Origin: JBBKWQ01 sp037969115
GTDB lineage: Bacteria > Actinomycetota > Acidimicrobiia > Acidimicrobiales > Ilumatobacteraceae
Direction of reading: 5' to 3'
Assembly: GCA_037969115.1 (NCBI GenBank)
Contig: JBBKWQ010000036.1
Location: 1-12,067 of the forward strand
Length of the DNA: 12,067 nt
In this document: one piece after another, positions 1 through 7,613 of the stretch
Position numbering within the stretch: position 1 is the stretch's first letter
Layout: each line of letters begins with the position of its first letter
Translations under genes and position numbers: made by a program
Notes under the pieces: model-generated
Database searches by the model: none
What the model was told of the DNA's origin: nothing
The model's input: the letters and a program-made list of their open reading frames with translations, nothing else

Positions 1-1
1 G

Positions 2-868
2 ATCACATGGCTCTTCCCACCGAGTCCGAGTGTGCGGGCGCGGTTCGGGGTCGGGCTCATCGGGGTGTGGGATCGGGGTGTGTTCGCGATCGCCACGGCC
101 GACACCCGCCTCCGCGACTCGTCGATGCTGCTGCTCGCCGGCACTTCCGACCAGCTTGCGGCGTTCGACGGTGCCTACGCGACGGACTCACCGACTGCGA
201 AGCACGCCCTGATCATCGGCGGCGGACGCGTCGGCCGGGCGGTGGGGCACGCGTTCGCCGCGGAGGGCATCGAGTTCGCGATTGTCGAGAAGCTGCCCGA
301 GCGACGACGTGAGGGCGCGCGGTACGTGCTCGGCGACGCCGCGGACCGAGCGGTCCTCGAGGAGGCCGGGATCGGCGATGCCGGCGCCGTGCTGATCACC
401 ACGCACGACGACAACGTCAACGTGTACTTGACCCGCTACTGCCGCGGGCTGCGCCCCGACGCGCGGATCGTGTCCCGGTCGCGGCTGGACCGCAACGTGT
501 CGACGCTGTACCGCGCCGGCGCAGATGCCGTGCTGTCGTACGCCGGCACCGGGTCGACGGTGATCTGGAATCACTTCCGAGGCGACGAGACGTTGCTCGT
601 CGCCCACGGCCTCAACGTGTTCCGCACGCCCATCCCGCGCGAGCTCGCCGGAACGACGCTGGCCGAGGCGCACGTCTATCGCCGCACGCAGTGCAACGTC
701 GTGGCAGTCGAGACCGCCGGCTCGATCCGAGGGAACCCCGACGCCCACGTTCCCCTGCCGGCCGAAGGAGAGTTGGTCCTGGTCGGGACCGACATCGCCG
801 AAGCACGTTTCTCCGAGGTGTTTCCCCATGCCCGCCGCCGACCGCTGTTCGACCGGGTCCGGCGCTGA
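2..868 (+). CDS. K+ channel/transport protein, RCK (TrkA-type) regulatory domains, 5'-truncated
   Basis: The reading frame is open from base 2, so the gene begins outside the window; a GTG at 32 is only an internal codon. The visible 288 residues hold, in order: the end of a TrkA_C-like domain (around LLLAGTSDQLAAF), a TrkA_N/RCK Rossmann fold with the nucleotide-binding glycine motif GGGRVG encoded at 218-235 and an acidic residue after the second strand (IVEK), and a second TrkA_C-like domain near the end (ELVLVGTDIAEARF). RCK domains bind NAD(H), nucleotides or ions at the cytoplasmic face and gate K+ channels or Trk/Kef transporters. A C-N-C order implies a tandem-RCK protein, with the first RCK domain and any membrane pore encoded to the left. 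No membrane segment is visible here. Whether it is a channel, an antiporter or a soluble TrkA cannot be decided from this part. Confidence 0.85.
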   Translation: MTWLFPPSPSVRARFGVGLIGVWDRGVFAIATADTRLRDSSMLLLAGTSDQLAAFDGAYATDSPTAKHALIIGGGRVGRAVGHAFAAEGIEFAIVEKLPERRREGARYVLGDAADRAVLEEAGIGDAGAVLITTHDDNVNVYLTRYCRGLRPDARIVSRSRLDRNVSTLYRAGADAVLSYAGTGSTVIWNHFRGDETLLVAHGLNVFRTPIPRELAGTTLAEAHVYRRTQCNVVAVETAGSIRGNPDAHVPLPAEGELVLVGTDIAEARFSEVFPHARRRPLFDRVRR

Positions 869-971
869 GGCCGACAGCAACTCGATGGCGTCGCACTCGT
901 CCAGCCTGCCACGGTGGCTCGGAGGTACGTGCGGCTCTGTGGTGCAGCCTTGTTCGCACGAGAGTTGACTG

Positions 972-1496
972 ATGGCGAATGATGACATGACGGCTGAGAA
1001 AAACGTGTGGCTGCCGAGAGAGTTCGTCGCTCCGGGCCGGGTCGAGGTGGGTGCGATCGGTCTGCACCTTCGGCCGATCCATCCGGACGACACCGAGATC
1101 GACATGATTGCAGTGATGGGTTCGCGCGATCGGTTGTGGTCGATCTACGGCGAAGCTTGGGGGTGGCCGCCTGCGGACATGACCGCCGATGCCGATCGAG
1201 AGGACCTTGCTCGGCACGCAGCAGAGATGACTCGAAACGAGTCGTTCAACTACGCGCTTTTCGACGAGGACGAGACGGCGCTGCTCGGGTGCGTGTACAT
1301 CGATCCGCCAGCACGTGTCGGAGCCGATGCTGAGATCTCGTGGTGGGTCATTGACGAGCACGTGAACGGCCCGGTTGAACGGGCACTCGACCAGTTTGTT
1401 GCCAGCTGGATCGCTGCCGATTGGCCACTGGAAGAACCCCGCTTCGTCGGCCGGGATCTCACGTGGGCCGAGTGGTTGAGTCTGCCCGAGATCTGA
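972..1496 (+). CDS. GNAT-fold acetyltransferase-like protein
   Basis: This 174-residue protein looks like the GCN5-related N-acetyltransferase fold. It has an early strand LHLRPIHPDD, a helical middle section, then the paired strands NYALFDEDETALLGCVYIDPP and AEISWWVIDE that form the core of GNAT enzymes. Such proteins transfer an acetyl group from acetyl-CoA to an amine; the substrate here is unknown. Where the pyrophosphate loop (R/Q-x-x-G-x-G/A) should follow the WWVIDE strand, the sequence reads EHVNGPVERAL, which keeps one glycine and lacks the usual pattern. It may therefore bind CoA weakly or act in a non-catalytic way. The ATG at 972 is preceded by a GAGAG element about 8 bases upstream. 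It stands alone, about 100 bases after the RCK gene and convergent with the next gene. GNAT membership is fairly sure; activity is not. Confidence 0.75.
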   Translation: MANDDMTAEKNVWLPREFVAPGRVEVGAIGLHLRPIHPDDTEIDMIAVMGSRDRLWSIYGEAWGWPPADMTADADREDLARHAAEMTRNESFNYALFDEDETALLGCVYIDPPARVGADAEISWWVIDEHVNGPVERALDQFVASWIAADWPLEEPRFVGRDLTWAEWLSLPEI

Positions 1497-1634
1497 CGAC
1501 CTCCGCGGCAGTCGCGCCGTGAATGCCGGATCGGAGTCATTGGAATGTTCCCGGCCGCGCCCGGCTGTGTTCGTCGTCCGGCGGTCTCGCCAGCGGGCAC
1601 GGGCGGGCCACTCCGATGGTTGCTGGTGTTCGGA

Positions 1635-2459
1635 TCAGGTCGGGCGGGCTGTCACCCATCCCAACTCGGAGGAGATGCGCACGCCGACGCACCCGTCCTG
1701 GTCGTGGAGAGGGGCGATGACCTCGCTCAGTGCCTCACAGAAGTTGTCGTAGCCGACGGCTTCGATCGCGGGGACCGACGGGCCGGCGGCCGCGAGAGCG
1801 CGGACCGCGGTGTCGACATCGGGCCACTCGTTGATCACCTCGACGTTTCCCTGGTCGAGAAGTTCGAAATCGGTTGCCCGGAGCATGTCGGCGATGACCT
1901 TGCTGGTCTCACCCAATTCGATGTTCGCTGTTTGATGACTGGGTGGTGAGTGTTGGATCACGGTGAGGAAGTAGGGCATGAGCCCCATGCGCTCGTGCGA
2001 GCCCCAGTACGTCAACCCGAGCAGTCCGTCGTCGGCGAGTACCATTCGGGCCTGATCGAGCGCATCGTCGCACCGGTTCCAGATGCCGTTGAAGCTCGTG
2101 ACGACGTCGAACGAACCCCTGGCGAACGGGAGCGCGAACATGTCACCGACGCGGAAGTCGCCGTCGGGGGTACGGGCCCGTGCGATGTCGATCAAGGTCT
2201 CGGAGGCGTCGAGCCCGCTGACGGTGGCTCCGCGGCGGCGTGCGATGTTGGCCGCGAAACCGGACCCGCACGCGACATCGAGGTAGTGAGTGGTCGGACC
2301 CACGCCCAACTGGTCGAACACCAGCTGGTTGGCCGAGAGCGCGTAGGGCTCGAACAGGTACGCCCATTCCTTGGCACGCGCTCCCCAGCCGCGTCCGGCC
2401 TCGATCCACTTGTCCTGACGCGTCGCGTCGGGCGTGGAAGTCGTCGTGGTCTCGGTCAT
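1635..2459 (-). CDS. Class I SAM-dependent methyltransferase (TetR-divergent)
   Basis: This 274-residue protein is of the class I Rossmann methyltransferase type. Motif I is LDVACGSGF at about residues 60-68. The acidic residue ending strand 2 is D84 in SGLDAS, and the following VGDMFALPF and FDVVTSFNGIWN segments (about 104-127) match motifs II-III of the Methyltransf_11/25-like families. Such enzymes move the S-adenosylmethionine methyl group to small molecules; the C-terminal half, which would set the substrate, gives no clue that I recognise. The ATG at 2459 has a good AAGGAG ribosome site 8 bases upstream. It is divergent from a TetR-type gene, and the putative promoter is overlaid by that regulator's likely operator, so it is probably the repressed target. 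It converges on the GNAT gene with a gap of about 140 bases that holds no obvious terminator. Confidence 0.88.
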   Translation of the reverse strand: MTETTTTSTPDATRQDKWIEAGRGWGARAKEWAYLFEPYALSANQLVFDQLGVGPTTHYLDVACGSGFAANIARRRGATVSGLDASETLIDIARARTPDGDFRVGDMFALPFARGSFDVVTSFNGIWNRCDDALDQARMVLADDGLLGLTYWGSHERMGLMPYFLTVIQHSPPSHQTANIELGETSKVIADMLRATDFELLDQGNVEVINEWPDVDTAVRALAAAGPSVPAIEAVGYDNFCEALSEVIAPLHDQDGCVGVRISSELGWVTARPT

Positions 2460-2476
2460 CTGCTGGCTCCTTAAAA

Positions 2477-2522
2477 AGCACGATCGGTCGTACTAACTCG
2501 GGAGAGTACGACCGATCGTGCT
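2477..2522. promoter_or_regulatory. Perfect 18-bp inverted repeat, likely TetR operator
   Basis: The arms AGCACGATCGGTCGTACT (2477-2494) and AGTACGACCGATCGTGCT (2505-2522) are exact reverse complements separated by 10 bases. Each arm is itself an imperfect palindrome (ACGA..TCGT, 7 of 9 base pairs matched), the usual shape of a site for one TetR dimer. The element therefore reads as two dimer sites about 28 bp centre to centre in the divergent region between the methyltransferase and tetR. This would give autorepression and co-repression. The inverted repeat is read directly from the sequence; binding by this particular regulator is inferred from position. Confidence 0.8.
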
Positions 2523-2532
2523 ATCTTGTCAA
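2503..2532 (-). promoter_or_regulatory. Putative promoter of the divergent methyltransferase
   Basis: On the minus strand a consensus -35 box TTGACA (2532-2527) is followed after 18 bases by TACTCT (2508-2503), a weak -10 box matching 3 of 6 positions. The right arm of the inverted repeat fills the spacer, so a bound repressor would block RNA polymerase. The -35 box is convincing; the -10 assignment is tentative. Confidence 0.45.
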
Positions 2533-2535
2533 GGG

Positions 2536-3162
2536 ATGACCGACGTACCGGTGAACAACGCGCGGCGGACGCGCGCCGACGGCGAACGGACCAGGCGACT
2601 GATCCTCGACGCGGCGGTGCGTCTTGCGACGATCGAAGGCCTCGACGGGCTGAGCATCGGCACGCTCGCCAACGCCACCCAGCTCAGTAAGAGCGGCGTG
2701 TACGCTCATTTCGACTCCAAAGCGGCGCTGCAGCTCGCCACCATCGACAGCGCCCGCGCATTGTTCATCGGCGTTGTGGTAGCTCCCGTAATCGAGCTAC
2801 GAGGGCTCGAACGTCTCCGGGCTCTGTGCGAGTCGTTCCTGGCCTACGTCGAAATCGGCACCCTCCCGGGCGGCTGTTTCTTCGCGGCCGCGGCCGCGGA
2901 GCTCGGCGGCCGGCCCGGTCCACTGCGTGAACGGGTCGCGGCGAACCAGAAGGACTGGATCCGCGTGCTCACCGAGGCGGCGGACGAGGCTGTTTCCCGC
3001 GATGAATTGCGGGTGGACGCCGACGTTGCGACACTCGTGTTCGAGCTCAACGCGCTGGTGATCGCAGCGAACACTGCATACATCCTCCACGACGACCCGG
3101 CCGTCCTCACACAAGCCCGAACCGCCATCGAACGTGTGATCCTCGCTGTCACCCCCGCCTGA
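2536..3162 (+). CDS. TetR/AcrR family transcriptional repressor
   Basis: This 208-residue protein has an N-terminal TetR helix-turn-helix. TRRLILDAAVRL is helix 1, the DGLSIGTLANATQLSKSGVY segment spans helices 2-3, and the family signature continues YAHFDSKAAL. The C-terminal ligand domain includes PGGCFFAAAAAELGG and resembles the TetR_C groups found in many actinobacterial regulators; the inducer is unknown. I chose the ATG at 2536, because the in-frame GTG at 2518 lies inside the operator and has no ribosome site. The ATG has no properly spaced Shine-Dalgarno sequence. A TATCTT -10-like box (2522-2527) would start the transcript about at the ATG, so a leaderless mRNA is plausible. It probably represses itself and the divergent methyltransferase through the inverted repeat between them. 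Confidence 0.9.
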   Translation: MTDVPVNNARRTRADGERTRRLILDAAVRLATIEGLDGLSIGTLANATQLSKSGVYAHFDSKAALQLATIDSARALFIGVVVAPVIELRGLERLRALCESFLAYVEIGTLPGGCFFAAAAAELGGRPGPLRERVAANQKDWIRVLTEAADEAVSRDELRVDADVATLVFELNALVIAANTAYILHDDPAVLTQARTAIERVILAVTPA

Positions 3163-3248
3163 CCGGAGACGACCCGCTGCCGTCCTGGTGGGCAAGATGG
3201 GGCCGAGGGGCCCGGCGATGAGGGGCGAACCGCGATCCGCGACCGCGA

Positions 3249-3614
3249 CTATGGCAACTCCTGCAGTGCCCAAGTATTTCCGTCGGGGTCCACGAAGCCA
3301 GCCATCCGAACCCCACCTCCGATGTCTGCCACGTCGTCAACTTCAACACCACGATCGACCAATTCGCTTCGAGCGGCATCGATGTCGTCGACAACGAGGT
3401 GCAGGCCGCGAATCGAGCCGGGTTCAGCGGAGAACGCTGGGAGACCCTCTGCAAGGACGATCGAGCACGAAGAGCCGCGCGGCGTCAGTTGGACGACGCG
3501 CACATCATCGGTGGGTTTCACGTCGTGGTCGAGGACGAATCCGACCTTCCCGACGTAGAAGCTCACCGCATTGTCGATATCCCCCACAGGGATCGGGACG
3601 AGTTCGAGTCGCAT
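3249..3614 (-). CDS. VOC/glyoxalase-bleomycin resistance family protein
   Basis: This 121-residue protein has the single VOC module of two beta-alpha-beta-beta-beta units. The first unit starts LELVPIPVGDIDNAVSFYV and includes GFVLDHDV; the second is GLHLVVDDIDAARSEL, ending in the hallmark FVDPDGNTWALQE. The fold usually dimerises and binds a metal or a hydrophobic ligand. The position that often carries the first metal-ligand histidine is not a histidine here, so glyoxalase I activity should not be assumed; the substrate is unknown. The frame stays open well upstream, but homology begins at the ATG at 3614 (a GTG two codons earlier, at 3620, is an alternative), and the upstream residues look like non-coding translation. 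It is convergent with tetR across about 85 bases. A GGGCC/GGCCC hairpin of only 5 bp there is too short to call a terminator. Confidence 0.88.
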   Translation of the reverse strand: MRLELVPIPVGDIDNAVSFYVGKVGFVLDHDVKPTDDVRVVQLTPRGSSCSIVLAEGLPAFSAEPGSIRGLHLVVDDIDAARSELVDRGVEVDDVADIGGGVRMAGFVDPDGNTWALQELP

Positions 3615-3774
3615 GTCCACGCCGAAACAGTAGCCAGTCGTACGGCGGTAGGCCGACGCCGGATCGGGTGCGGAGAGTGATTTCGCGTGCCGGAGTATGA
3701 CACCCCGCAGTCCACTCTTCGATAGGTTCTCACCGTGCTGCCACCTCGAATGACCGGCGGATTCGAGCAGAGCC

Positions 3775-3993
3775 GTGGGTGACCCGAACGGATTCACGTG
3801 GTCCCGACGCAAGAGCGGCGATGTCGTCATCGAGCACCACGGGCGGCGAGCTGCGGTCTTGCGCGGCCGCACGGCGGAGGACTTCCTCGACGACGTGGGT
3901 CTGGGAGACGAGCAAGAACTCATGGCGAGAGTAACCGGCAACTACAAACACGGGAACGAACGCGAGAGTCGAAACCACCCTCGAAACCGGTGA
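3775..3993 (+). CDS. Small conserved-looking hypothetical protein
   Basis: A GTG-started ORF of 72 residues. The core (WSRRKSGDVVIEHHGRR, then AAVLRGRTAEDFLDDV and DEQELMARVTGNYKHGNER) resembles, from memory, a family of short uncharacterised actinobacterial proteins ending in a TGNYKxGNER-type motif. I know no function for them. The GTG is the only standard start after an in-frame stop at 3751, and the ribosome site is weak (GAGCAG). The residues after GNER (ESRNHPRNR) may be a non-conserved tail. It is divergent from the VOC gene by about 160 bases, in which I see no clear promoter. If this ORF and the next were rejected, 3615-4233 would be an unexplained gap of about 620 bases. Confidence 0.6.
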   Translation: MGDPNGFTWSRRKSGDVVIEHHGRRAAVLRGRTAEDFLDDVGLGDEQELMARVTGNYKHGNERESRNHPRNR

Positions 3994-4024
3994 ACGACCG
4001 GGAATCTGGGATGTTCGAGATTTC

Positions 4025-4237
4025 GTGGACGGTGAGCAGATCTTCGGTGCGATCGCGGTTCGATCCAACGGCTACCGCTACACCGACGACCAGATCGAGA
4101 TGCGATGGCCGGCTCTGGTCTTCGGATTTCGACGGTGCGTGTACGTGATCTGGACACCGTTGGGCATCGAGTTCCGCAACGTGTCGGGCCGTACTCCTTG
4201 CCTCCGCCGACCAGGTCGTGCAAGCTCGCGACGATGA
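4025..4237 (+). CDS. Small hypothetical ORF overlapping the sterol-desaturase start
   Basis: A GTG-started ORF of 70 residues, beginning DGEQIFGAIAVRSNGYRYTD and continuing through FGFRRCVYVIWTPLGIEF. I recognise no family. Support comes from codon use: third positions are strongly G/C through roughly codon 55, as in the neighbouring genes, after which (from about GRTPCLRR) the bias fades. The stop TGA overlaps the ATG of the next gene in an ATGA junction, as in the hut operon of this window, which would allow translational coupling. The frame is open upstream to 3935 without a better start codon, so the real start or a frameshifted older gene is uncertain. There is no clear ribosome site. 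Confidence 0.4.
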   Translation: MDGEQIFGAIAVRSNGYRYTDDQIEMRWPALVFGFRRCVYVIWTPLGIEFRNVSGRTPCLRRPGRASSRR

Positions 4238-5211
4238 CCGCGACCCGCACGCGCATGGAGCGCGCCAAGGGCTACGACCCTGAGCCGATGGACGTGCCGC
4301 CGCTGTTTCGATCGCCGCCACGGCCTGTGGCGATGTCGGCGTGGTTGGTCACGAAATTCCTGTGGCCGCAGGCGTTGTCGTGGATCGGTCTCGCCGCGAT
4401 CGTGTACCACGGGTTCACCCCTCAGCTGGCCCGATTCGCATCGCTGAGTGTCGACGATGTCGGTCTGTTGTGGCTACGCAACACTGTTCTGATGTTGATC
4501 GTGATCGGTGGTCAGCACTGGTGGTTGCACATCCGAAGGGCGCAGGGCACAGAGTTCAAGTACGAACGGCGTTGGTTGGCCACGAATCGTCGCTCGTTCA
4601 CGTTCGACAACCAAACCCGCGACAACATGTTCTGGACACTCGTCAGCGGCGGCGGAATCGCCGCGCTCTACGAGGCGATCATGTTCCGGTTGTACGCAAC
4701 CGATTCGATCCCGCAACTCAATGCGCTCTGGGCGATTGGGTTGGTGACCTTCGCAGTGTTTTGGATCGAGGCGGTGCACTTCTACGTCAACCACCGGCTA
4801 CTCCACGTCGACCCGATCTACCGATGGGCGCACGCTCTCCACCACCGCAACGTGAACACAGGCCCATGGACAGGGATCTCGATGCACCCACTCGAACACC
4901 TGCTGTACCTGTCGCTGCCGTTCGTCTTTCTGGTGATCCCGGGGTCGCCGTTCATCGCGACGTTCTGTCTGGTGTACCTGACGATCTCGCCGTCGCCGTC
5001 GCACTCAGGGTTCGACAGGTTCAAGATCGGGGCCGGTGCGAGCCTCCATGGCGGTGACCACTTCCACAACCTTCATCACCGTTACTTCGAAGTGAACTAC
5101 GGGATGTTGTTGCTTCCGCTGGACAAGTGGTTCGGCACCTTCCACGACGGCAGCGTCGAGGCGCACGAGCAGATGAAGCGGCGTCGGCCCGTGTCGTTGC
5201 GAGCGCCCTGA
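4234..5211 (+). CDS. Sterol desaturase/fatty acid hydroxylase family membrane di-iron enzyme
   Basis: This 325-residue integral membrane protein carries the histidine clusters of the fatty-acid-hydroxylase superfamily: HRLLH (187-191, HX3H), HALHH (200-204, HX2HH), HPLEH (218-222) and HGGDHFHNLHH (272-282, ending HX2HH). These bind two irons and activate O2 to hydroxylate or desaturate a lipid. Hydrophobic stretches near residues 46-60, 78-95, 163-180 and 224-252 fit the expected membrane segments, with the histidines on the cytoplasmic side. The substrate (sterol, hopanoid, carotenoid or fatty acyl chain) cannot be told. I chose the ATG at 4234 because family-like sequence begins only after it and it forms an ATGA overlap with the preceding small ORF; an ATG at 4105 would add 43 residues of unlikely composition. 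It converges on a methyltransferase 54 bases downstream. Confidence 0.9.
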   Translation: MTATRTRMERAKGYDPEPMDVPPLFRSPPRPVAMSAWLVTKFLWPQALSWIGLAAIVYHGFTPQLARFASLSVDDVGLLWLRNTVLMLIVIGGQHWWLHIRRAQGTEFKYERRWLATNRRSFTFDNQTRDNMFWTLVSGGGIAALYEAIMFRLYATDSIPQLNALWAIGLVTFAVFWIEAVHFYVNHRLLHVDPIYRWAHALHHRNVNTGPWTGISMHPLEHLLYLSLPFVFLVIPGSPFIATFCLVYLTISPSPSHSGFDRFKIGAGASLHGGDHFHNLHHRYFEVNYGMLLLPLDKWFGTFHDGSVEAHEQMKRRRPVSLRAP

Positions 5212-5265
5212 AGGCGGCGGCGTGGGCAATGTCTCATGAGCCGGCAAACGCCCTCGGGCCGATCG

Positions 5266-6033
5266 TCATCGTGGTGGGATCGAGCCGCGCGCTGCCCAGG
5301 CGACCGCGGTGACGACGAATGGCGCCGTCGGGAGGAGTTCGTGGCAACGCTCCATCAGTCGGTGCCGGGCAGGTGAAGCGAGCGTCGAGAGATACGAACC
5401 CGCTGGGCCGACGCCGAGTTCGTACGGGTCCCACCAGTCCTCGAAGCTGTGGTGTTCGACCGTGACGGAGAGCACGGCCTCGTCGACGTCACCCATGCCG
5501 GCCTCGTGCAGCAGCATCGCCAGATGCCCTCGGCGTGTTCCCGGAAGCGTTGCCTCGCCGGGAGCACCCGTGTCGAGACTGCGAGCAGCCTCCCAGAACA
5601 AGCTCAGCGGGCTGCCGCCCTCGTCGAAGTCCCACACAGTCGCCGCCACGACCCCACCGGGCTTGGTGACACGTCTCATCTCGCTCAAGCCCTTGACCGG
5701 GTCGTTCATGAAATGAACCACCAGTTGGGCGAGTGCGGCATCGAAGGTGTCATCCGCCAGCGGAAGGAGCTCTGCGCCACTGCGGTGCAGTTCGACACCC
5801 GGATGTCGTGCCCTCACGGCCTCGACGAAGGTAGCCGACGGGTCAAGTGCGGCGACTTGCTGATCGCCCAGCCGGGTCACCAGTTCGGCAGTCAGCGCGC
5901 CAGGACCGCAGCCGACATCGAGCACCCGATTCCCGGAAGCGACGCCGGTGAAATCGGCGAACACGGAAGCGAGAGGAACTGAGTACCTGCCCATGAACCG
6001 GTCGTAGGCGTCAGCGGAGACAGCGAAGCTCAC
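5266..6033 (-). CDS. Class I SAM-dependent methyltransferase (downstream of hutH)
   Basis: This 255-residue protein opens with AYDRFMGRYS, typical of a common actinobacterial methyltransferase group. It then has motif I VLDVGCGPG (about 37-45), the acidic residue after strand 2 in ALDPS (about 62-66), and motifs FDAALAQLVVHFMNDP and LSEMRRVTKPGGVVAATVWD. The fold is that of the UbiE/Methyltransf_11 type using S-adenosylmethionine; the acceptor is unknown. I prefer the GTG at 6033; an ATG at 6075 would add 14 residues (RFSSRRTL-like) unlike the family. Its start lies 50 bases (8 with the ATG) downstream of the hutH stop on the same strand, so it may be transcribed with iclR-hutH. Nothing in its sequence links it to histidine breakdown, and the adjacency may be incidental. 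Confidence 0.88.
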   Translation of the reverse strand: MSFAVSADAYDRFMGRYSVPLASVFADFTGVASGNRVLDVGCGPGALTAELVTRLGDQQVAALDPSATFVEAVRARHPGVELHRSGAELLPLADDTFDAALAQLVVHFMNDPVKGLSEMRRVTKPGGVVAATVWDFDEGGSPLSLFWEAARSLDTGAPGEATLPGTRRGHLAMLLHEAGMGDVDEAVLSVTVEHHSFEDWWDPYELGVGPAGSYLSTLASPARHRLMERCHELLPTAPFVVTAVAWAARGSIPPR

Positions 6034-6083
6034 GACCGAAAGCGTACGCCTCGACGAGAACCTCGTCGTGGTCACTCACGCCG

Positions 6084-7613
6084 TCATGCGAGGGTGACGC
6101 CGACCGCATCGAGCGCGTCGATCAGTGCGCTCGAGTCGAGTAGTGCCTCGGCTGCCGCGAGTTCGGGGGCGAGGAAACGGTCGGGTCCAATGCCCTCGAC
6201 GTCGCCACGGAGCAACGCCAGGAGTGCGCCGGTTGCCACTGATGGAACGAGCGGTGAGCGGAGGTCGATGGCCCGTGCCGCGCAGACGTATTCGACAGCG
6301 AGGATGCGACGGACGTTGTCGATCACCTTGCGGAGTTTGCGCGCTGCGAGCCACGCCATGGAGACGTGGTCTTCTTGCATACCTGAGGTGGGGAGTGAGT
6401 CGACCGAGGCGGGTACGGCGAGACGTTTGTTCTCCGAGGCCATGGCGGCGGCCGTGTAGTGGCCGATCATGAGTCCGCTGTCAACGCCGACCTCTTCGGC
6501 GAGGAACGGCGGGAGGCCGTGGCTGCGGGTCTTGTCGAGCATGCGGTCCATACGGCGTTCCGCGATGGCACCGATCTCGGCGACGGCGATGGCAAGGAAA
6601 TCGGCGGCGAAACCGAGCGGCGCTCCATGGAAGTTGCCGCAGGATTCGACGCGACCGTCGGCGAGCACCATCGGGTTGTCGATCGCCGACGCCAGTTCAT
6701 ACTGGGCAACCGAACGACAGTGGTCGAGCGTGTCGCGCACGGCGCCGTGCACGGATGGTGTGCAGCGAATGGAGTACGCGTCTTGAACACGGAGGTCGTC
6801 GTCGTTTGCGTGGCTGGCGACGATTGGAGAGCCGGCGAGCATCGCACGAAGATTCGCCGCGCTGACCGCCTGACCCGGCTGCGGGCGGAGTGCCTGGAGA
6901 TCGGCAGCGAACGGCGTGTCGGTGGCGAGAAGTCCTTCGACGGTCATCGCGGTGATCATGTCGGCCTGGGTGAGCAGGCGTTCGGTGTCGGCAATGGCGA
7001 GGCACAACATGCCGAGGATGGCGTCGGTGCCGTTTGTGACCGCGAGGCCCTCCTTCTCAGCCAGTTCGATGGGTTCGAGGCCGGCGTCTCGGAGCGCATC
7101 GGCGGCGGGGCGAACGCTGCCATCGTGCACGACGTCGCCTTCACCGAGCAGCGCCAAAGCGCCGTGCGCGAGGGGAGCGAGGTCACCGCTCGCGCCGAGC
7201 GATCCGTACTCGGGCACGATCGGCGTGATGCCGGCATTGAGAATGTCGACCATCGCCTGGGCGACGAGCGGGCGGGCGCCGCTGTTACCGAGCGCGAGGG
7301 TTCGCGCCCGCAGCAACACCATCGCCCGAACGACCTCGTCCTCGACGGGGTCGCCCATGCCCGCGGCATGGGAACGGACGAGCGCCACCTGCAATGCCCG
7401 GCGACGCTCGGGCGGGATCGAGACGGTGGCCAGTGCGCCGAAGCCGGTGGAAATGCCGTACTTGGGTGCACCTTCGGCGAGTTGCTCGACGATGGCTCGA
7501 GCCGCGGCCATCCGCTCGACGGCAGCGTGTGTGAGTTCGACGGGTTCTGCTCGACGCGCCACGGCGACGACATCGCTGATGGTGACGCCGGGGCCGTCGA
7601 GATGGATGGTCAT
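6084..7613 (-). CDS. hutH: Histidine ammonia-lyase
   Basis: This 509-residue protein has the usual length. It removes ammonia from L-histidine to give urocanate, the first step of histidine breakdown, as a cytoplasmic homotetramer. The electrophilic MIO cofactor forms from Ala-Ser-Gly, seen at 141-143 in GSLGASGDLAPLAH. Other active-site landmarks are Y52 in KYGISTGFG, S81-H82 in VRSHAAGMG (the His expected in histidine rather than phenylalanine lyases), and the QEDHVSM segment near the C-terminal third. All are intact, so the enzyme should be active. Its ATG overlaps the stop of the IclR gene by ATGA, implying a coupled iclR-hutH transcript read away from hutU. It is likely controlled by the palindromes near 8361-8395. 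The substrate class is firm; tyrosine or phenylalanine lyase is unlikely. Confidence 0.96.
   Translation of the reverse strand: MTIHLDGPGVTISDVVAVARRAEPVELTHAAVERMAAARAIVEQLAEGAPKYGISTGFGALATVSIPPERRRALQVALVRSHAAGMGDPVEDEVVRAMVLLRARTLALGNSGARPLVAQAMVDILNAGITPIVPEYGSLGASGDLAPLAHGALALLGEGDVVHDGSVRPAADALRDAGLEPIELAEKEGLAVTNGTDAILGMLCLAIADTERLLTQADMITAMTVEGLLATDTPFAADLQALRPQPGQAVSAANLRAMLAGSPIVASHANDDDLRVQDAYSIRCTPSVHGAVRDTLDHCRSVAQYELASAIDNPMVLADGRVESCGNFHGAPLGFAADFLAIAVAEIGAIAERRMDRMLDKTRSHGLPPFLAEEVGVDSGLMIGHYTAAAMASENKRLAVPASVDSLPTSGMQEDHVSMAWLAARKLRKVIDNVRRILAVEYVCAARAIDLRSPLVPSVATGALLALLRGDVEGIGPDRFLAPELAAAEALLDSSALIDALDAVGVTLA

Noticed and set aside
188..1105. Minus-strand open frame of 305 codons under the RCK gene
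   Set aside because: It overlaps a clear TrkA/RCK coding region, shows no domain and has low-complexity composition typical of antisense frames in high-GC DNA.
1497..1634. Possible terminator or small gene between the convergent GNAT and methyltransferase genes
   Set aside because: Only weak, broken inverted matches are seen and the open frames there have no coding signs.
2518..2535. Upstream GTG start for tetR at 2518
   Set aside because: It lies within the inverted repeat, has no ribosome site, and would add six residues (MLSCQG) before the ATG at 2536 that do not look like part of the family.
3200..3213. GGGCC/GGCCC hairpin between tetR and the VOC gene as a terminator
   Set aside because: The stem is only 5 bp with a 4-base loop and no T-run, so it is too weak to call.
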